Virus record (IMG/VR): IMGVR_UViG_3300035663_000123
Location: 1 to 21,211 of that record
Length of the DNA: 21,211 nucleotides
Source: a virus
Strand: one strand, 5' to 3'
In this document: positions 6,463 to 13,743 of the stretch, piece after piece
Layout: the number at the start of each line of letters is the position of its first letter
How positions within the stretch are numbered: position 1 is the stretch's first letter
Program-made: the position numbers and the translations under genes
The notes under the pieces: model-generated
Database searches by the model: none
What the model was told of the DNA's origin: nothing
The model's input: the letters and a program-made list of their open reading frames with translations, nothing else

Positions 6463-6639
6463 TCACCCCATCTTTTTAACTGGTGTCCAATTATATTCAT
6501 CCAGCAAAGGTCGTGTTTGCCAGATTGTACCATCATCACACAAAGCAAACAATACTACCTGCCCCGTATTAGTTACTGCGGATGATATTTGCACAGGTTT
6601 TCTTTTTTGTTTCACTTCAGGTTTAGTTTCTTCAGCCAT
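6463..6639 (-). CDS. Small protein of unknown function (58 aa)
   Basis: A 58-codon gene starting MAEETKPEVKQKRKPVQISS and continuing VTNTGQVVLFALCDDGTIWQ, then PLLDEYNWTPVKKMG. A charged N-terminal tail precedes a single strand-turn-strand unit in which V-L-F-A-L-C-D-D-G-T-I-W resembles a beta-propeller blade or a small 'display' repeat. I have seen similar short proteins in aquatic phages, with no known role. The ATG at 6639 overlaps the stop of the preceding gene as TAATG, and its TGA lies just before the next start. This coupling at both ends is the main evidence that it is real despite its size. Confidence 0.65.
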   Translation of the reverse strand: MAEETKPEVKQKRKPVQISSAVTNTGQVVLFALCDDGTIWQTRPLLDEYNWTPVKKMG

Positions 6640-7043
6640 TATTCATCTCCTCTCCATTCTTTTCCATTTTCGTCTGTGAGTTTAAGTGGTCCTGAATAAT
6701 ATGTATCTATGTAATGAAGTGACCATCCATTCTCTTCAAGTTCTTCATCATCCATATATTGAATCTGCTCTTTTTCTTCTTCGGTCAATTCATCACAAAA
6801 GTTATTGAATGACCAACAACCATCATCAGCATACATGTCTGGATATTCTAAATCTTCTGTGACATTAAAACCATGTTCATTTTTTAAATCGATATCAGGA
6901 AATTCTTCAGACTCAAATGATGCAGAACCCCAGCGCCAACCATACTCTCGCTCAAACCAAAGTTTTCTCTCACCATCTTCTTTAAACCAGTTTTGAATGT
7001 CTGTTACTGATTTTTTCCAAATAGGTTCTAATGTATATCTCAT
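6639..7043 (-). CDS. Conserved acidic phage protein of unknown function (134 aa)
   Basis: The start at 7043 is preferred over an in-frame TTG at 7055 because GAGG lies six bases upstream and the longer form would overlap pstS. The product opens MRYTLEPIWKKSVTDIQNWF, then has WFEREYGWRWGSASFESEEF. It is strongly acidic through the middle and C-terminus (DELTEEEKEQ, YMDDEELEENGW) and ends SGPLKLTDENGKEWRGDE. The R-Y-T-x-E-P-I-x-K-K-S and E-R-x-x-G-W-R-W pieces recur in uncharacterised T4-like phage proteins. The high acidity and aromatic content could suit a DNA-mimic or protein-binding role, but this is speculation. It is coupled to the 58-aa gene by TAATG. Confidence 0.68.
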   Translation of the reverse strand: MRYTLEPIWKKSVTDIQNWFKEDGERKLWFEREYGWRWGSASFESEEFPDIDLKNEHGFNVTEDLEYPDMYADDGCWSFNNFCDELTEEEKEQIQYMDDEELEENGWSLHYIDTYYSGPLKLTDENGKEWRGDE

Positions 7044-7051
7044 AATCAACC

Positions 7052-8059
7052 TCAATTTTTAATTTGTGACCATACACGTTTGCGAATCTCATTTTGTAGT
7101 GATTCTGGTAAATGAACGTAATCTAATTCTTCACTCATCTTAGCACCATTTCTAAATGCCCAATCGAAGAATTTTAGTACATCATTGCTTGCCTTTGTAT
7201 CTTTAGGCTCTTTGTACATAATAATAAAACTTGCTGTACTAATGGGCCAAGTATTTTTTCCTGATTGTTCAACAATACTTAATCCCATACCCGGAACACT
7301 AAACCAATCTGCACCAGCAGCAGCAGCAGCAAAAGCGGTGTCATCAGGATCCACGAAAACACCATCTTTGTTTTGCAATTTCATATATGTCATATTATTT
7401 TTCTTAACATATGCATATTCAACATAACCAATAGAACCTTTAATACGATTCACATTAGCTGCAACACCTTCATTACCTTTACCACCAACTGAACTTGCTG
7501 CGGGCCATTTCACAGCAGCACCACGCCCAACTTTCTCTTCCCATTCTTTACTTACGACAGTTAAGTAATCAGTAAAGTTAAATGTCGTTCCCGATCCATC
7601 TGCACGATGAACAACAGTGATTGCAGAATTTGGAAGATTCTTTCCGGGATTCAAATCTTTAATCTGAGGATCATTCCATCGAGTAATCGTACCCATAAAA
7701 ATTCGTGAAAGAACCACACCATTGATCTTCAATTCACCTGGGCTAAAATTATCTAGATTAATGATTGGTACTGTACCACCAATAATTGCAGGAAATTGTA
7801 TCTGCCCTCTTTTCTCTAGTTCATCACCTTTCACAGGAGCATCCGATGCACCAAATGTAACTGTACCAGAGTTGATTTGTCGAATGCCTCCTGAACTACC
7901 GATACTTTGATAATTTAAACTAACACCAGATTCTTTCTTATACGATTCAGCCCACTTCGCATAAATCGGATATGGAAATGTTGCACCAGCCCCAGTAATG
8001 ATTTGTGCATTCACTGACATTGAAAAAGTAGCAATCAATAAAAATAATAGTTTCTTCAT
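7052..8059 (-). CDS. pstS: Phosphate ABC transporter periplasmic substrate-binding protein PstS
   Basis: A full-length (335 aa) PstS. A signal peptide, MKKLLFLLIATFSMSVNA, is followed by the mature protein. Phosphate-binding positions are in place: ATFPYP (T27, F28), SIGSSGG (51-58), ASDAP (D73) and HRADGSGTT (R152, S156, G157, T158). The protein would be exported to the periplasm to bind inorganic phosphate for the host PstCAB transporter. No pstC, pstA or pstB is nearby, so it would work with host machinery. PstS is a known auxiliary gene of aquatic T4-like phages and may support phosphate supply during infection. The start at 8059 follows AAAGGA; an in-frame TTG at 8074 would only add charged residues before the signal peptide. 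The sequence looks proteobacterial, suggesting transfer from a past host. Confidence 0.95.
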   Translation of the reverse strand: MKKLLFLLIATFSMSVNAQIITGAGATFPYPIYAKWAESYKKESGVSLNYQSIGSSGGIRQINSGTVTFGASDAPVKGDELEKRGQIQFPAIIGGTVPIINLDNFSPGELKINGVVLSRIFMGTITRWNDPQIKDLNPGKNLPNSAITVVHRADGSGTTFNFTDYLTVVSKEWEEKVGRGAAVKWPAASSVGGKGNEGVAANVNRIKGSIGYVEYAYVKKNNMTYMKLQNKDGVFVDPDDTAFAAAAAGADWFSVPGMGLSIVEQSGKNTWPISTASFIIMYKEPKDTKASNDVLKFFDWAFRNGAKMSEELDYVHLPESLQNEIRKRVWSQIKN

Positions 8060-8077
8060 TTTTTTTCCTTTCAAAAA

Positions 8078-9067
8078 TTAAGCTGCTCTACCCCAAACTT
8101 CATCCCAATTACCACTCAATGCACCTTTTGCATAATCAGTTGCGCGATTCTCAAAGAAATTAGTGTGCGTAGGTGCATTAATCATTTCTTCAACCCAAGG
8201 CAATGGATTCTTTTTGACTTTCATTATACCCTTGAGGCCAAGACTAATAAGCCGACGATCAGTAATATAACGAATATACTGTTTAACGTGATCAGCAGAT
8301 AGATCATGCATATCGCCCATGCTGAATGATAAATCAATAAACTTATCTTCGAGTTCAACCATTCTTGTTGCAATAGTGTAGATTTTAGATTTGAGATTAT
8401 CGTTCCAAATTTCACGATTTTCCTCTATATAAGTTCTAAACAGTTTAATCATAGATTCGGCATGCATTGTCTCATCAACAATCGACCAAGTTACAATCTG
8501 ACCCATTCCTCTCATTTTACCATGTCTTGGAAAATTTAGCAACATAATAAACGAACTAAACAATTGCATACCTTCGGTGAATGCAGAGAATAATGCAATG
8601 TTGGTTGCGACTGTTGATGCATTTACAACACCATTAGCCTGATTCAAAATGTAATCATGTTTATCACGCATTTCCTGATATTCAAGAAACTGATTATATG
8701 TAGTTTCTGGTAGCCCAAGGGTTTCAATCAAATGACTATATGCAGCAACATGCAAAGACTCTCTTGCAGCAAAGCCAGACAGCATCATGCGAATTTCAGG
8801 CTGAGGAAAATGAGGTAAATAATTACGGACGTAACCGCCAGCAACGTCAATATCTCCCTGCGTAAAAAATCTAAAAATATGCGTGAGAAATTCTTTTTCA
8901 TTTTGTGTCAACCTATTCTTCCAATCTTTAACATCTTCAAGCATAGGAACTTCAGTATGAAGCCAATGGCTCTGTTCATGTTTGAGCCATGCTTCATAAG
9001 CCCATGGATATGTAAAGGGTTTAAAGTAATTTCGTTCATCTGTTAGTTTTAATTTTTTCTTAACCAT
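8078..9067 (-). CDS. nrdB: Ribonucleotide reductase class I beta subunit NrdB
   Basis: A 329-aa NrdB/R2 protein with the di-iron and radical residues visible. An acidic ligand in TQGDIDVAGG (D72/D74) is followed by ARESLHVAAY (E103, H106 and the radical tyrosine Y110 at the expected E-x-x-H-x-x-x-Y spacing), TEGMQLF (E165) and VDETMHAE (E199, H202). The C-terminus, SGNWDEVWGRAA, fits the tail that docks into NrdA. R2 makes the tyrosyl radical that NrdA uses to reduce ribonucleotides. The gene overlaps the thioredoxin-like gene by eight bases and follows nrdA in one operon. With the standard tyrosine present it should be a normal Fe- or Mn-Fe-loaded class I enzyme; the subclass cannot be fixed by eye. 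Confidence 0.95.
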   Translation of the reverse strand: MVKKKLKLTDERNYFKPFTYPWAYEAWLKHEQSHWLHTEVPMLEDVKDWKNRLTQNEKEFLTHIFRFFTQGDIDVAGGYVRNYLPHFPQPEIRMMLSGFAARESLHVAAYSHLIETLGLPETTYNQFLEYQEMRDKHDYILNQANGVVNASTVATNIALFSAFTEGMQLFSSFIMLLNFPRHGKMRGMGQIVTWSIVDETMHAESMIKLFRTYIEENREIWNDNLKSKIYTIATRMVELEDKFIDLSFSMGDMHDLSADHVKQYIRYITDRRLISLGLKGIMKVKKNPLPWVEEMINAPTHTNFFENRATDYAKGALSGNWDEVWGRAA

Positions 9068-9302
9068 TTGCCCACTCTCTTATTTGTTCTGGTGTGTGTA
9101 CTCCGACTAATCTCTTTTGATTCGCACCATCCATTAGAATCAATGTTGGCACAGACCGAATTGCATATTCAACAGCAACCTCATCAAACACATCAATATC
9201 AATAACTTCAATGGGAATATCTAATTTAGCCAATTCTAAATTTTTGGCTAATGATTTACATGGCTGACACCATGAAGCGGTAAATCTAAAAATCTTTTTC
9301 AT
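9060..9302 (-). CDS. Thioredoxin/glutaredoxin-like redox protein
   Basis: A short (80 aa) thioredoxin-fold protein: MKKIFRFTASWCQPCKSLAK has the active-site C-x-x-C (CQPC), and SVPT further on supplies the cis-proline. At 80 residues it is shorter than bacterial thioredoxin (about 105) and close to T4 NrdC in size. It sits between nrdA and nrdB and is the likely electron donor that re-reduces the NrdA C-terminal cysteines. The ATG at 9302 is chosen because AAGGA lies six bases upstream; an in-frame TTG at 9317 would overlap nrdA. It follows the nrdA stop by two bases. T4 nrdC function is inferred, so I leave the symbol empty. Confidence 0.9.
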   Translation of the reverse strand: MKKIFRFTASWCQPCKSLAKNLELAKLDIPIEVIDIDVFDEVAVEYAIRSVPTLILMDGANQKRLVGVHTPEQIREWANG

Positions 9303-9304
9303 TT

Positions 9305-11098
9305 TTATCCTTCGCAAGCTAAACAGTTTTCACCTTCAGCTAGTGCTTTCAGGTCAATTTCTTGAATTACATTTCGTTCAATCTTATTAGACACTTTATC
9401 TGCTTTAGCTAACTTCTCACTACGACAATAATACAATGTCTTTAGCCCTTGTTTCCAAGCTTGAAAGTGTACAGCATGAAGATATTTAATGTCAACATCT
9501 GGTCTGAAAAACAGGTTAATGGATTGCGCTTGATCGATGTAACTCTGTCGATGACTTGCATGTTCTACAATCCATCGTTGGTCAATCTCCATAGAGGTTT
9601 TGAATACTTCTTTAACCCATTCTGACATCCACTCTAGGTGCTGAACTGATCCATCATTTGCAATGATACTGCTCCAAGTTTTATCATAATCAATTGAAGC
9701 ATCATCTTGACAAGCTTCAAAAATGATTTTATCTAAAAATTTGTTTTTATTCAGGAAAGATCCCGATAAAGTATCTTGACGATAAGCATTAGCGCGATAA
9801 GGCTCAACGCTAGGGCTGGTATTGCCCATAATAATAGATGAACTTGCATTGGGAGCAATAGCCATAAGATGGGCAAAACGATTCCCAGAGCCAGCGCAAT
9901 CAGGGGCTTCGCCGCGTTCAGTACCCAATTCTCTATTTGCAACATCAAGTGACTCCCGAATATGTTTAAAGATTTTCTTATTGACACTTACTGCGAGTGG
10001 TGATTCCCAGGGGATGTTTTTCTTTTGTAGATATGCATGAAAACCGAGGGCACCAATACCAATAGAGCGTTCCATAGTAGCAGAATATCTTGCTCGCGAT
10101 ATGCTATCAGGAGCATTATCAATGAAATACTGTAGAACGTTATCAAGCATCTCGGCCACGTCCCGAAGAAAAAGTTTGTCATTTTTCCAAGCATCATAAT
10201 ACTCCAAATTTAATGAAGACAGACAGCATACTGCGGTTCGATCTTTGTCGGTTGGTAATACAATCTCACTACAAAGGTTTGATTGTTTAATTGATAGACC
10301 CTTTTCTTTTTGATACCAAGGCAAATGACGATTGCTTGTATCAATGAAGTGGATGTAAGGCTCACCAGTGAGCATTCTTGTTTCGAGAATCTTTTGCCAT
10401 AGTTCCCTTGCTGATACTGTATCACGAATTTCACCATTATGTGGATCAATAAAGTTCCATGAATCATCAGCATTTGGATCTAACATGCATCGTTCGATAA
10501 TTTGCATAAAGTCATCAGTAATATTAATACCGTGATGCAAATTCAACGTTCGCATATTAGGATCACCTGTTGGTTTCCGCATTTCAAGGAAGATAGGAAC
10601 ATCAGGGTGGGAAACATCAAGATATGCAGCATAAGAACCGCGGCGAGTGCGACCTTGACGATATGCCAGCGAGGAGGCATCGTAAGTACGCAAGTGAGGC
10701 ATAATGCCAGTAGACTTATCATCAGCAGAACGTATTCCAAGACCGATTCCAATTCCACCTCCTAACATTGAGAGCCAATTTACTTCCGACAAACAGCCCA
10801 CCAAACCTTCTGCGCTATCGTGTAGGTAGGGTAGAAAACATGAAATAGGCAAGCCACGACGAGAACGCCCAAAAGACAAAATGGGAGTAGAATAACTGAG
10901 CCAATGGTTACTACTGTACTCATATAGCCTTTGAGCATGTTCCGGCGAGGAAGAGAAAGCTTTTGAGACATATGCAAACCTTTCTTGTGGAGATACTTCT
11001 TCGTCCTTCATATAGGATTCTTTTAGTCTGATTTTTCCCAATTCATCAAATAGACTATCCCGAGAATAGTCCACCTTTATACCGTGAATGATATCCAT
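9305..11098 (-). CDS. nrdA: Ribonucleotide reductase class I alpha subunit NrdA, short form without ATP cone
   Basis: The catalytic subunit that reduces ribonucleotides to deoxyribonucleotides. Active-site features are visible: LPISCF (C87), SNLCSEI (N274, C276, E278), a cysteine pair at 291-292, PNASSSIIMGNTSPSVEPY (416-434), the radical-transfer tyrosines of LYYCRS (Y556, Y557) and the C-terminal shuttle cysteines CLAC (C592, C595). At 597 aa it is clearly shorter than E. coli or T4 NrdA (about 750-760). It begins directly in the helical region before the barrel, so the roughly 90-residue N-terminal ATP cone that senses ATP/dATP is absent. That implies an enzyme not switched off by dATP, useful for a phage making large amounts of DNA. 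GGAG lies before the ATG at 11098. It forms an operon with the thioredoxin-like gene and nrdB. Confidence 0.95.
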   Translation of the reverse strand: MDIIHGIKVDYSRDSLFDELGKIRLKESYMKDEEVSPQERFAYVSKAFSSSPEHAQRLYEYSSNHWLSYSTPILSFGRSRRGLPISCFLPYLHDSAEGLVGCLSEVNWLSMLGGGIGIGLGIRSADDKSTGIMPHLRTYDASSLAYRQGRTRRGSYAAYLDVSHPDVPIFLEMRKPTGDPNMRTLNLHHGINITDDFMQIIERCMLDPNADDSWNFIDPHNGEIRDTVSARELWQKILETRMLTGEPYIHFIDTSNRHLPWYQKEKGLSIKQSNLCSEIVLPTDKDRTAVCCLSSLNLEYYDAWKNDKLFLRDVAEMLDNVLQYFIDNAPDSISRARYSATMERSIGIGALGFHAYLQKKNIPWESPLAVSVNKKIFKHIRESLDVANRELGTERGEAPDCAGSGNRFAHLMAIAPNASSSIIMGNTSPSVEPYRANAYRQDTLSGSFLNKNKFLDKIIFEACQDDASIDYDKTWSSIIANDGSVQHLEWMSEWVKEVFKTSMEIDQRWIVEHASHRQSYIDQAQSINLFFRPDVDIKYLHAVHFQAWKQGLKTLYYCRSEKLAKADKVSNKIERNVIQEIDLKALAEGENCLACEG

Positions 11099-11116
11099 TT
11101 TTACTCCAGATTATTT

Positions 11117-11800
11117 TTATTGTTCTACAAATTCAGATGAAAGAGGAAACACCTCAGCAATCACTTTCGCACATTCTCTAGCAACTTCACGGTGCTCTTT
11201 TTGTGTGCCATTACCACTACGCAACTCAATAAAATGGACCCATGAACGTAAGGTGCCATTCATGTAAATTCTGGACACTGTAAGACCTTCTGGTAAAACG
11301 GCTCTTGCTTGCTCTTTTGCAATACCTTTACTGATAGCCCATTCATATGCAGATTTGGCTTCCGTCAATACACGCTGCTGCATCATTTCCCATTGATATG
11401 CGATTTGTCGATCCGCATCGTTTCTTAAATCAATATCAACGCTGTTTTGCCTATTTTTAGTATCTTGATACCGTGCTTCACGCAAAACAAAATTCAAATC
11501 TTTAGTGGGATCTGCATATCTCTGACTAAATTCCTGAAAGGAAAATGAACGATGCCTGAGAATTTGCCTAGCAATATCTCGGGTCGTTTCGATTTCCAAA
11601 CAAGCAGATACCATCTCCAGGGGACTCCAGTGCTTATGTTTAATCAAATAACGAATCAATTTTTCAGATGTTTCCAAATTGAATTGATTGCTTGGGTTAG
11701 AAACTCTAGCACAAAACGCAATCAACTCTTGTGCCGTATAGATACCTTCTTTCTGAAATTCAGCAGATGGTTTACTTGAACTAATTAACTTTACTTTCAT
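11117..11800 (-). CDS. thyX: Flavin-dependent thymidylate synthase ThyX
   Basis: A 227-aa ThyX with the signature RHRSFSFQEFSQR, matching R-H-R-x-x-S-x-x-x-x-S-x-R (about residues 82-94 from this start). ISKGIAKEQARAVLP and TLRSWVHFIELR further on are also typical of the family. The enzyme methylates dUMP to dTMP using methylene-tetrahydrofolate, FAD and NADPH, and works as a tetramer in the cytoplasm. The ATG at 11800 overlaps the primase stop as TAATG and has GGAAGA upstream; an in-frame TTG at 11815 would add MEENI and lie within the primase gene. Its place between primase and nrdA fits a dNTP-supply operon. Confidence 0.95.
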   Translation of the reverse strand: MKVKLISSSKPSAEFQKEGIYTAQELIAFCARVSNPSNQFNLETSEKLIRYLIKHKHWSPLEMVSACLEIETTRDIARQILRHRSFSFQEFSQRYADPTKDLNFVLREARYQDTKNRQNSVDIDLRNDADRQIAYQWEMMQQRVLTEAKSAYEWAISKGIAKEQARAVLPEGLTVSRIYMNGTLRSWVHFIELRSGNGTQKEHREVARECAKVIAEVFPLSSEFVEQ

Positions 11801-12828
11801 TATATTTTCTTCCAAAAAACAAATTTTGTAATCGCTTCCAAACCGTAAAATGTGTTATTACTTATAATCGCTTCAATTTCATCTGTTGAAATTCCCGACA
11901 TAATCATCTCATTGATGTCTTTCTGTCGAATATTATCTGGCCAAACAACAACATAATTCATTGATTTAATTGCTTTTTCCATGAGACTCACGATTTCCTT
12001 ATTCCGAGGCTCATTATCGAAAATTAATATTTTTTTATTTGAGTTAATATTTTTACCTGCAATGCTCAAACTTGAATCACCTGAAGCAACACAATTTTTC
12101 AGAAATAAAGAATCAATAGGACCTTCTACAATCTTAACTGGCTCAGATAAGTCTACACGATCCATACCGTAGATTAGTTTACCTTCACTTTCATTTGTGC
12201 GAATGGTGACATACCGAAGTTTCTCATCGGATGTAACCAATGCGCGACCTGATACCGCAATCAGATTATTATACTCGTCAAAAAACGGAATTACTAGCCT
12301 TGCATCGGGTGTAATTTCTTTGTCGTGATTAGGATATACTTCATCACAAAACTTTTTAAAATTTGCGGTAAAGTATAGTTTGTTATGATATTCTGTAGGT
12401 ATATGTCTGCGTGTCAAATATATTTTACAGAAATGTTTATCAGCTAGAGAATCACATCTTTCAGCATTATCGAACGTAGGTGCATCTATTTTACCGAATC
12501 TAGGTGAGGGTACATTGAATACTTGTGCCCGAGTATTAGCACCGTTAATTTCACCCGATTTATATCTCTCTAGTACATAAGACTTATAGATTGAATCATC
12601 AACTTGTTTGATGAGATTACCCACAGACATACCAGCACCACAGTTATGGCATTTATAAAACAAATCATTACCTTTGCGGTAAATGTACCCGCGCATCTTG
12701 CTTTTGTTTTTGCGGGAATCTCCACAAATTGGGCAACGCACATTGAAAAGGTAATCAGACTTTCTCTGAAACTTTTCAAAACGTGGAGATAAAAGGAGGG
12801 TATACTTTAGATCGACACTTAGACTCAT
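11800..12828 (-). CDS. DNA primase, zinc-finger/Toprim type (T4 gp61-like)
   Basis: A 342-aa primase that makes RNA primers for lagging-strand synthesis. The N-terminal zinc-binding domain has CPICGDS (C32, C35) and YKCHNCG (C60, C63). The catalytic Toprim part has KIVEGPIDS (E235), ILIFDNEP (D271, E273) and KDINEMI (D304). LVIPFFDEYNNLIAVSGRAL (about 178-197) is the RNA-polymerase-fold strand before Toprim. Length matches T4 gp61 (342 aa). No helicase domain is fused, so a separate gp41-type helicase should be encoded elsewhere. It lies 17 bases after the 144-aa membrane protein, starts the replication/nucleotide block, and is coupled to thyX by TAATG. Confidence 0.9.
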   Translation of the reverse strand: MSLSVDLKYTLLLSPRFEKFQRKSDYLFNVRCPICGDSRKNKSKMRGYIYRKGNDLFYKCHNCGAGMSVGNLIKQVDDSIYKSYVLERYKSGEINGANTRAQVFNVPSPRFGKIDAPTFDNAERCDSLADKHFCKIYLTRRHIPTEYHNKLYFTANFKKFCDEVYPNHDKEITPDARLVIPFFDEYNNLIAVSGRALVTSDEKLRYVTIRTNESEGKLIYGMDRVDLSEPVKIVEGPIDSLFLKNCVASGDSSLSIAGKNINSNKKILIFDNEPRNKEIVSLMEKAIKSMNYVVVWPDNIRQKDINEMIMSGISTDEIEAIISNNTFYGLEAITKFVFWKKI

Positions 12829-12845
12829 AATATAAAAAGAAAAGG

Positions 12846-13280
12846 TTACTTAAAGATTTTAGTAATCATATCAAGATTTACGTTAGAAAGCAACCATGCG
12901 AGAGCAACAATACCTCCGGCAGCCATCCATTTCCATTCCAAAATCTTTTTAATTTCACCGTCTTCTTTTTTATTGTGTTCTTCGATATGTTCACGGAGCG
13001 ATTTAAATTCTTCCATAATTCTTCGCTCTGTTAATTCTATCTTATCTGATAGGTTTCTGTCAACTGTTGTTATGCGAGAGTGCAATTCTTTTATATCCAT
13101 GACAGTATCATTTTTTCTTCTGTCCATATCGGTATAGATTTGATCAACTGCTTTATCTTGATTGTCCATAAGTTTCTCAATAACCTTATCCATTTTATCA
13201 CAGAGTTGGGTCAACGAGGCGACTTGTGTTTTAAGTACGCCTACGTCAACCTTCATTTGAATTGCCTCTTTCTCGTCCAT
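12846..13280 (-). CDS. Coiled-coil protein with C-terminal membrane anchor (144 aa)
   Basis: Residues about 5-110 are a long heptad-rich helix: VGVLKTQVASLTQLCDKMDK, LHSRITTVDRNLSDKIELTE and EEFKSLREHIEEHNKKE. One membrane segment follows, WMAAGGIVALAWLLSNVNL (about 118-136), and a short amphipathic tail. This layout is like XhlA-type phage haemolysin/holin helpers and is common in T4-like aquatic phages near lysis genes. The charged coiled coil would face the cytoplasm. It overlaps the preceding 71-aa gene's stop as TAATG. A lysis-related role is inferred from layout and neighbours; no function is proven for the family. Confidence 0.68.
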   Translation of the reverse strand: MDEKEAIQMKVDVGVLKTQVASLTQLCDKMDKVIEKLMDNQDKAVDQIYTDMDRRKNDTVMDIKELHSRITTVDRNLSDKIELTERRIMEEFKSLREHIEEHNKKEDGEIKKILEWKWMAAGGIVALAWLLSNVNLDMITKIFK

Positions 13281-13495
13281 TATTTCTTTTCAGGAACTTT
13301 CGTACCCTCTAGTTTTTGATGAACTTTAATCTCTTTACAATCTTGCACTGGCTTTCCTTCTTTATCGAGAACTTTTTTACCATCGTTTGTCACTTTATCG
13401 ACACAAACTCTTTTTGTTTCTGCTGCAAAAGAAATATTATGGTAGCTCAGAATAGGAATTAAACCTATGATTGCTGCTGTGATAATCAGTTTCAT
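13280..13495 (-). CDS. Small exported protein with one cysteine pair (71 aa)
   Basis: The N-terminus MKLIITAAIIGLIPILSYHN ending SFAA is a signal peptide, probably cleaved near residue 25. The mature part of about 46 residues is highly charged and has two cysteines in CVDKVTNDGKKVLDKEGKPV and QDCKEIK. They could form one disulfide in the periplasm. It ends KLEGTKVPEKK. I recall closely similar short proteins in the lysis regions of uncharacterised aquatic phages, with no known function. AGGA lies before the ATG at 13495. Confidence 0.65.
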   Translation of the reverse strand: MKLIITAAIIGLIPILSYHNISFAAETKRVCVDKVTNDGKKVLDKEGKPVQDCKEIKVHQKLEGTKVPEKK

Positions 13496-13505
13496 ATTTA
13501 TATCC

Positions 13506-13742
13506 TTATTTTAGTAATGGTTGTGAAGGTGGTGGTGATTTTGGAGCAAATTTCTCGGATGCTGTGAATCCTAAACCAGCAACTACGATATACATCATTG
13601 AATCAAATAATGCTGGAGTAACTTTATGTCCCATAATATCAGCAATAAAACCTCCTACACAGACTAGAAAAGCCAGAAAAGTGACAACTCTTTTGCTACT
13701 TATTGAACCATTAATGCTATCTTGAAAAATAGATTCTAACAT
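13506..13742 (-). CDS. Two-segment membrane protein, holin candidate (78 aa)
   Basis: A 78-residue protein with two hydrophobic segments, VVTFLAFLVCVGGFIADIM (about 19-37) and LFDSMMYIVVAGLGFTA (about 46-62), joined by a short loop, and a Pro-rich charged tail ending PKSPPPSQPLLK. Size and topology match class II holins (two membrane helices, both ends in the cytoplasm). A charged N-terminal stretch with SSKRVVTF leads into the first helix. It is located in the lysis cassette, next to another two-helix membrane protein. It is the better holin candidate by size, but sequence alone cannot prove holin activity. Confidence 0.62.
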   Translation of the reverse strand: MLESIFQDSINGSISSKRVVTFLAFLVCVGGFIADIMGHKVTPALFDSMMYIVVAGLGFTASEKFAPKSPPPSQPLLK

Positions 13743-13743
13743 T

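Noticed and set aside
8060-8074. N-terminal TTG extension of PstS (and similar TTG/GTG extensions of ThyX, the thioredoxin-like protein, the 134-aa, 110-aa and 66-aa proteins)
   Set aside because: In nearly all cases an ATG a few codons inside is better placed, mostly with a good Shine-Dalgarno lying within the putative extension. The short extra residues are the translated ribosome site. The 66-aa gene remains open (GTG at 6466 possible).
8041-8078. Possible one-base ambiguity in the A-runs around the PstS start
   Set aside because: The runs are hard to count by eye. The signal peptide reads cleanly in frame with the mature protein, so I make no claim of a frameshift.
9751-10977. Several 65-87-codon frames on both strands inside nrdA
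   Set aside because: All lie within the complete, motif-bearing nrdA gene. Hydrophobic translations there are a frame effect of its codons, not membrane proteins.
12829-12845. Promoter in the A+T-rich gap before the primase (TATATT)
   Set aside because: A -10-like hexamer is present but no -35 lies at 15-19 bases and no late motif. Too weak to list.
13495-13502. TATAAATA on the minus strand at the start of the 71-aa gene
   Set aside because: A perfect late motif, but it overlaps the ATG itself, so initiation would fall inside the gene. It is more likely a by-product of the A+T-rich start region.
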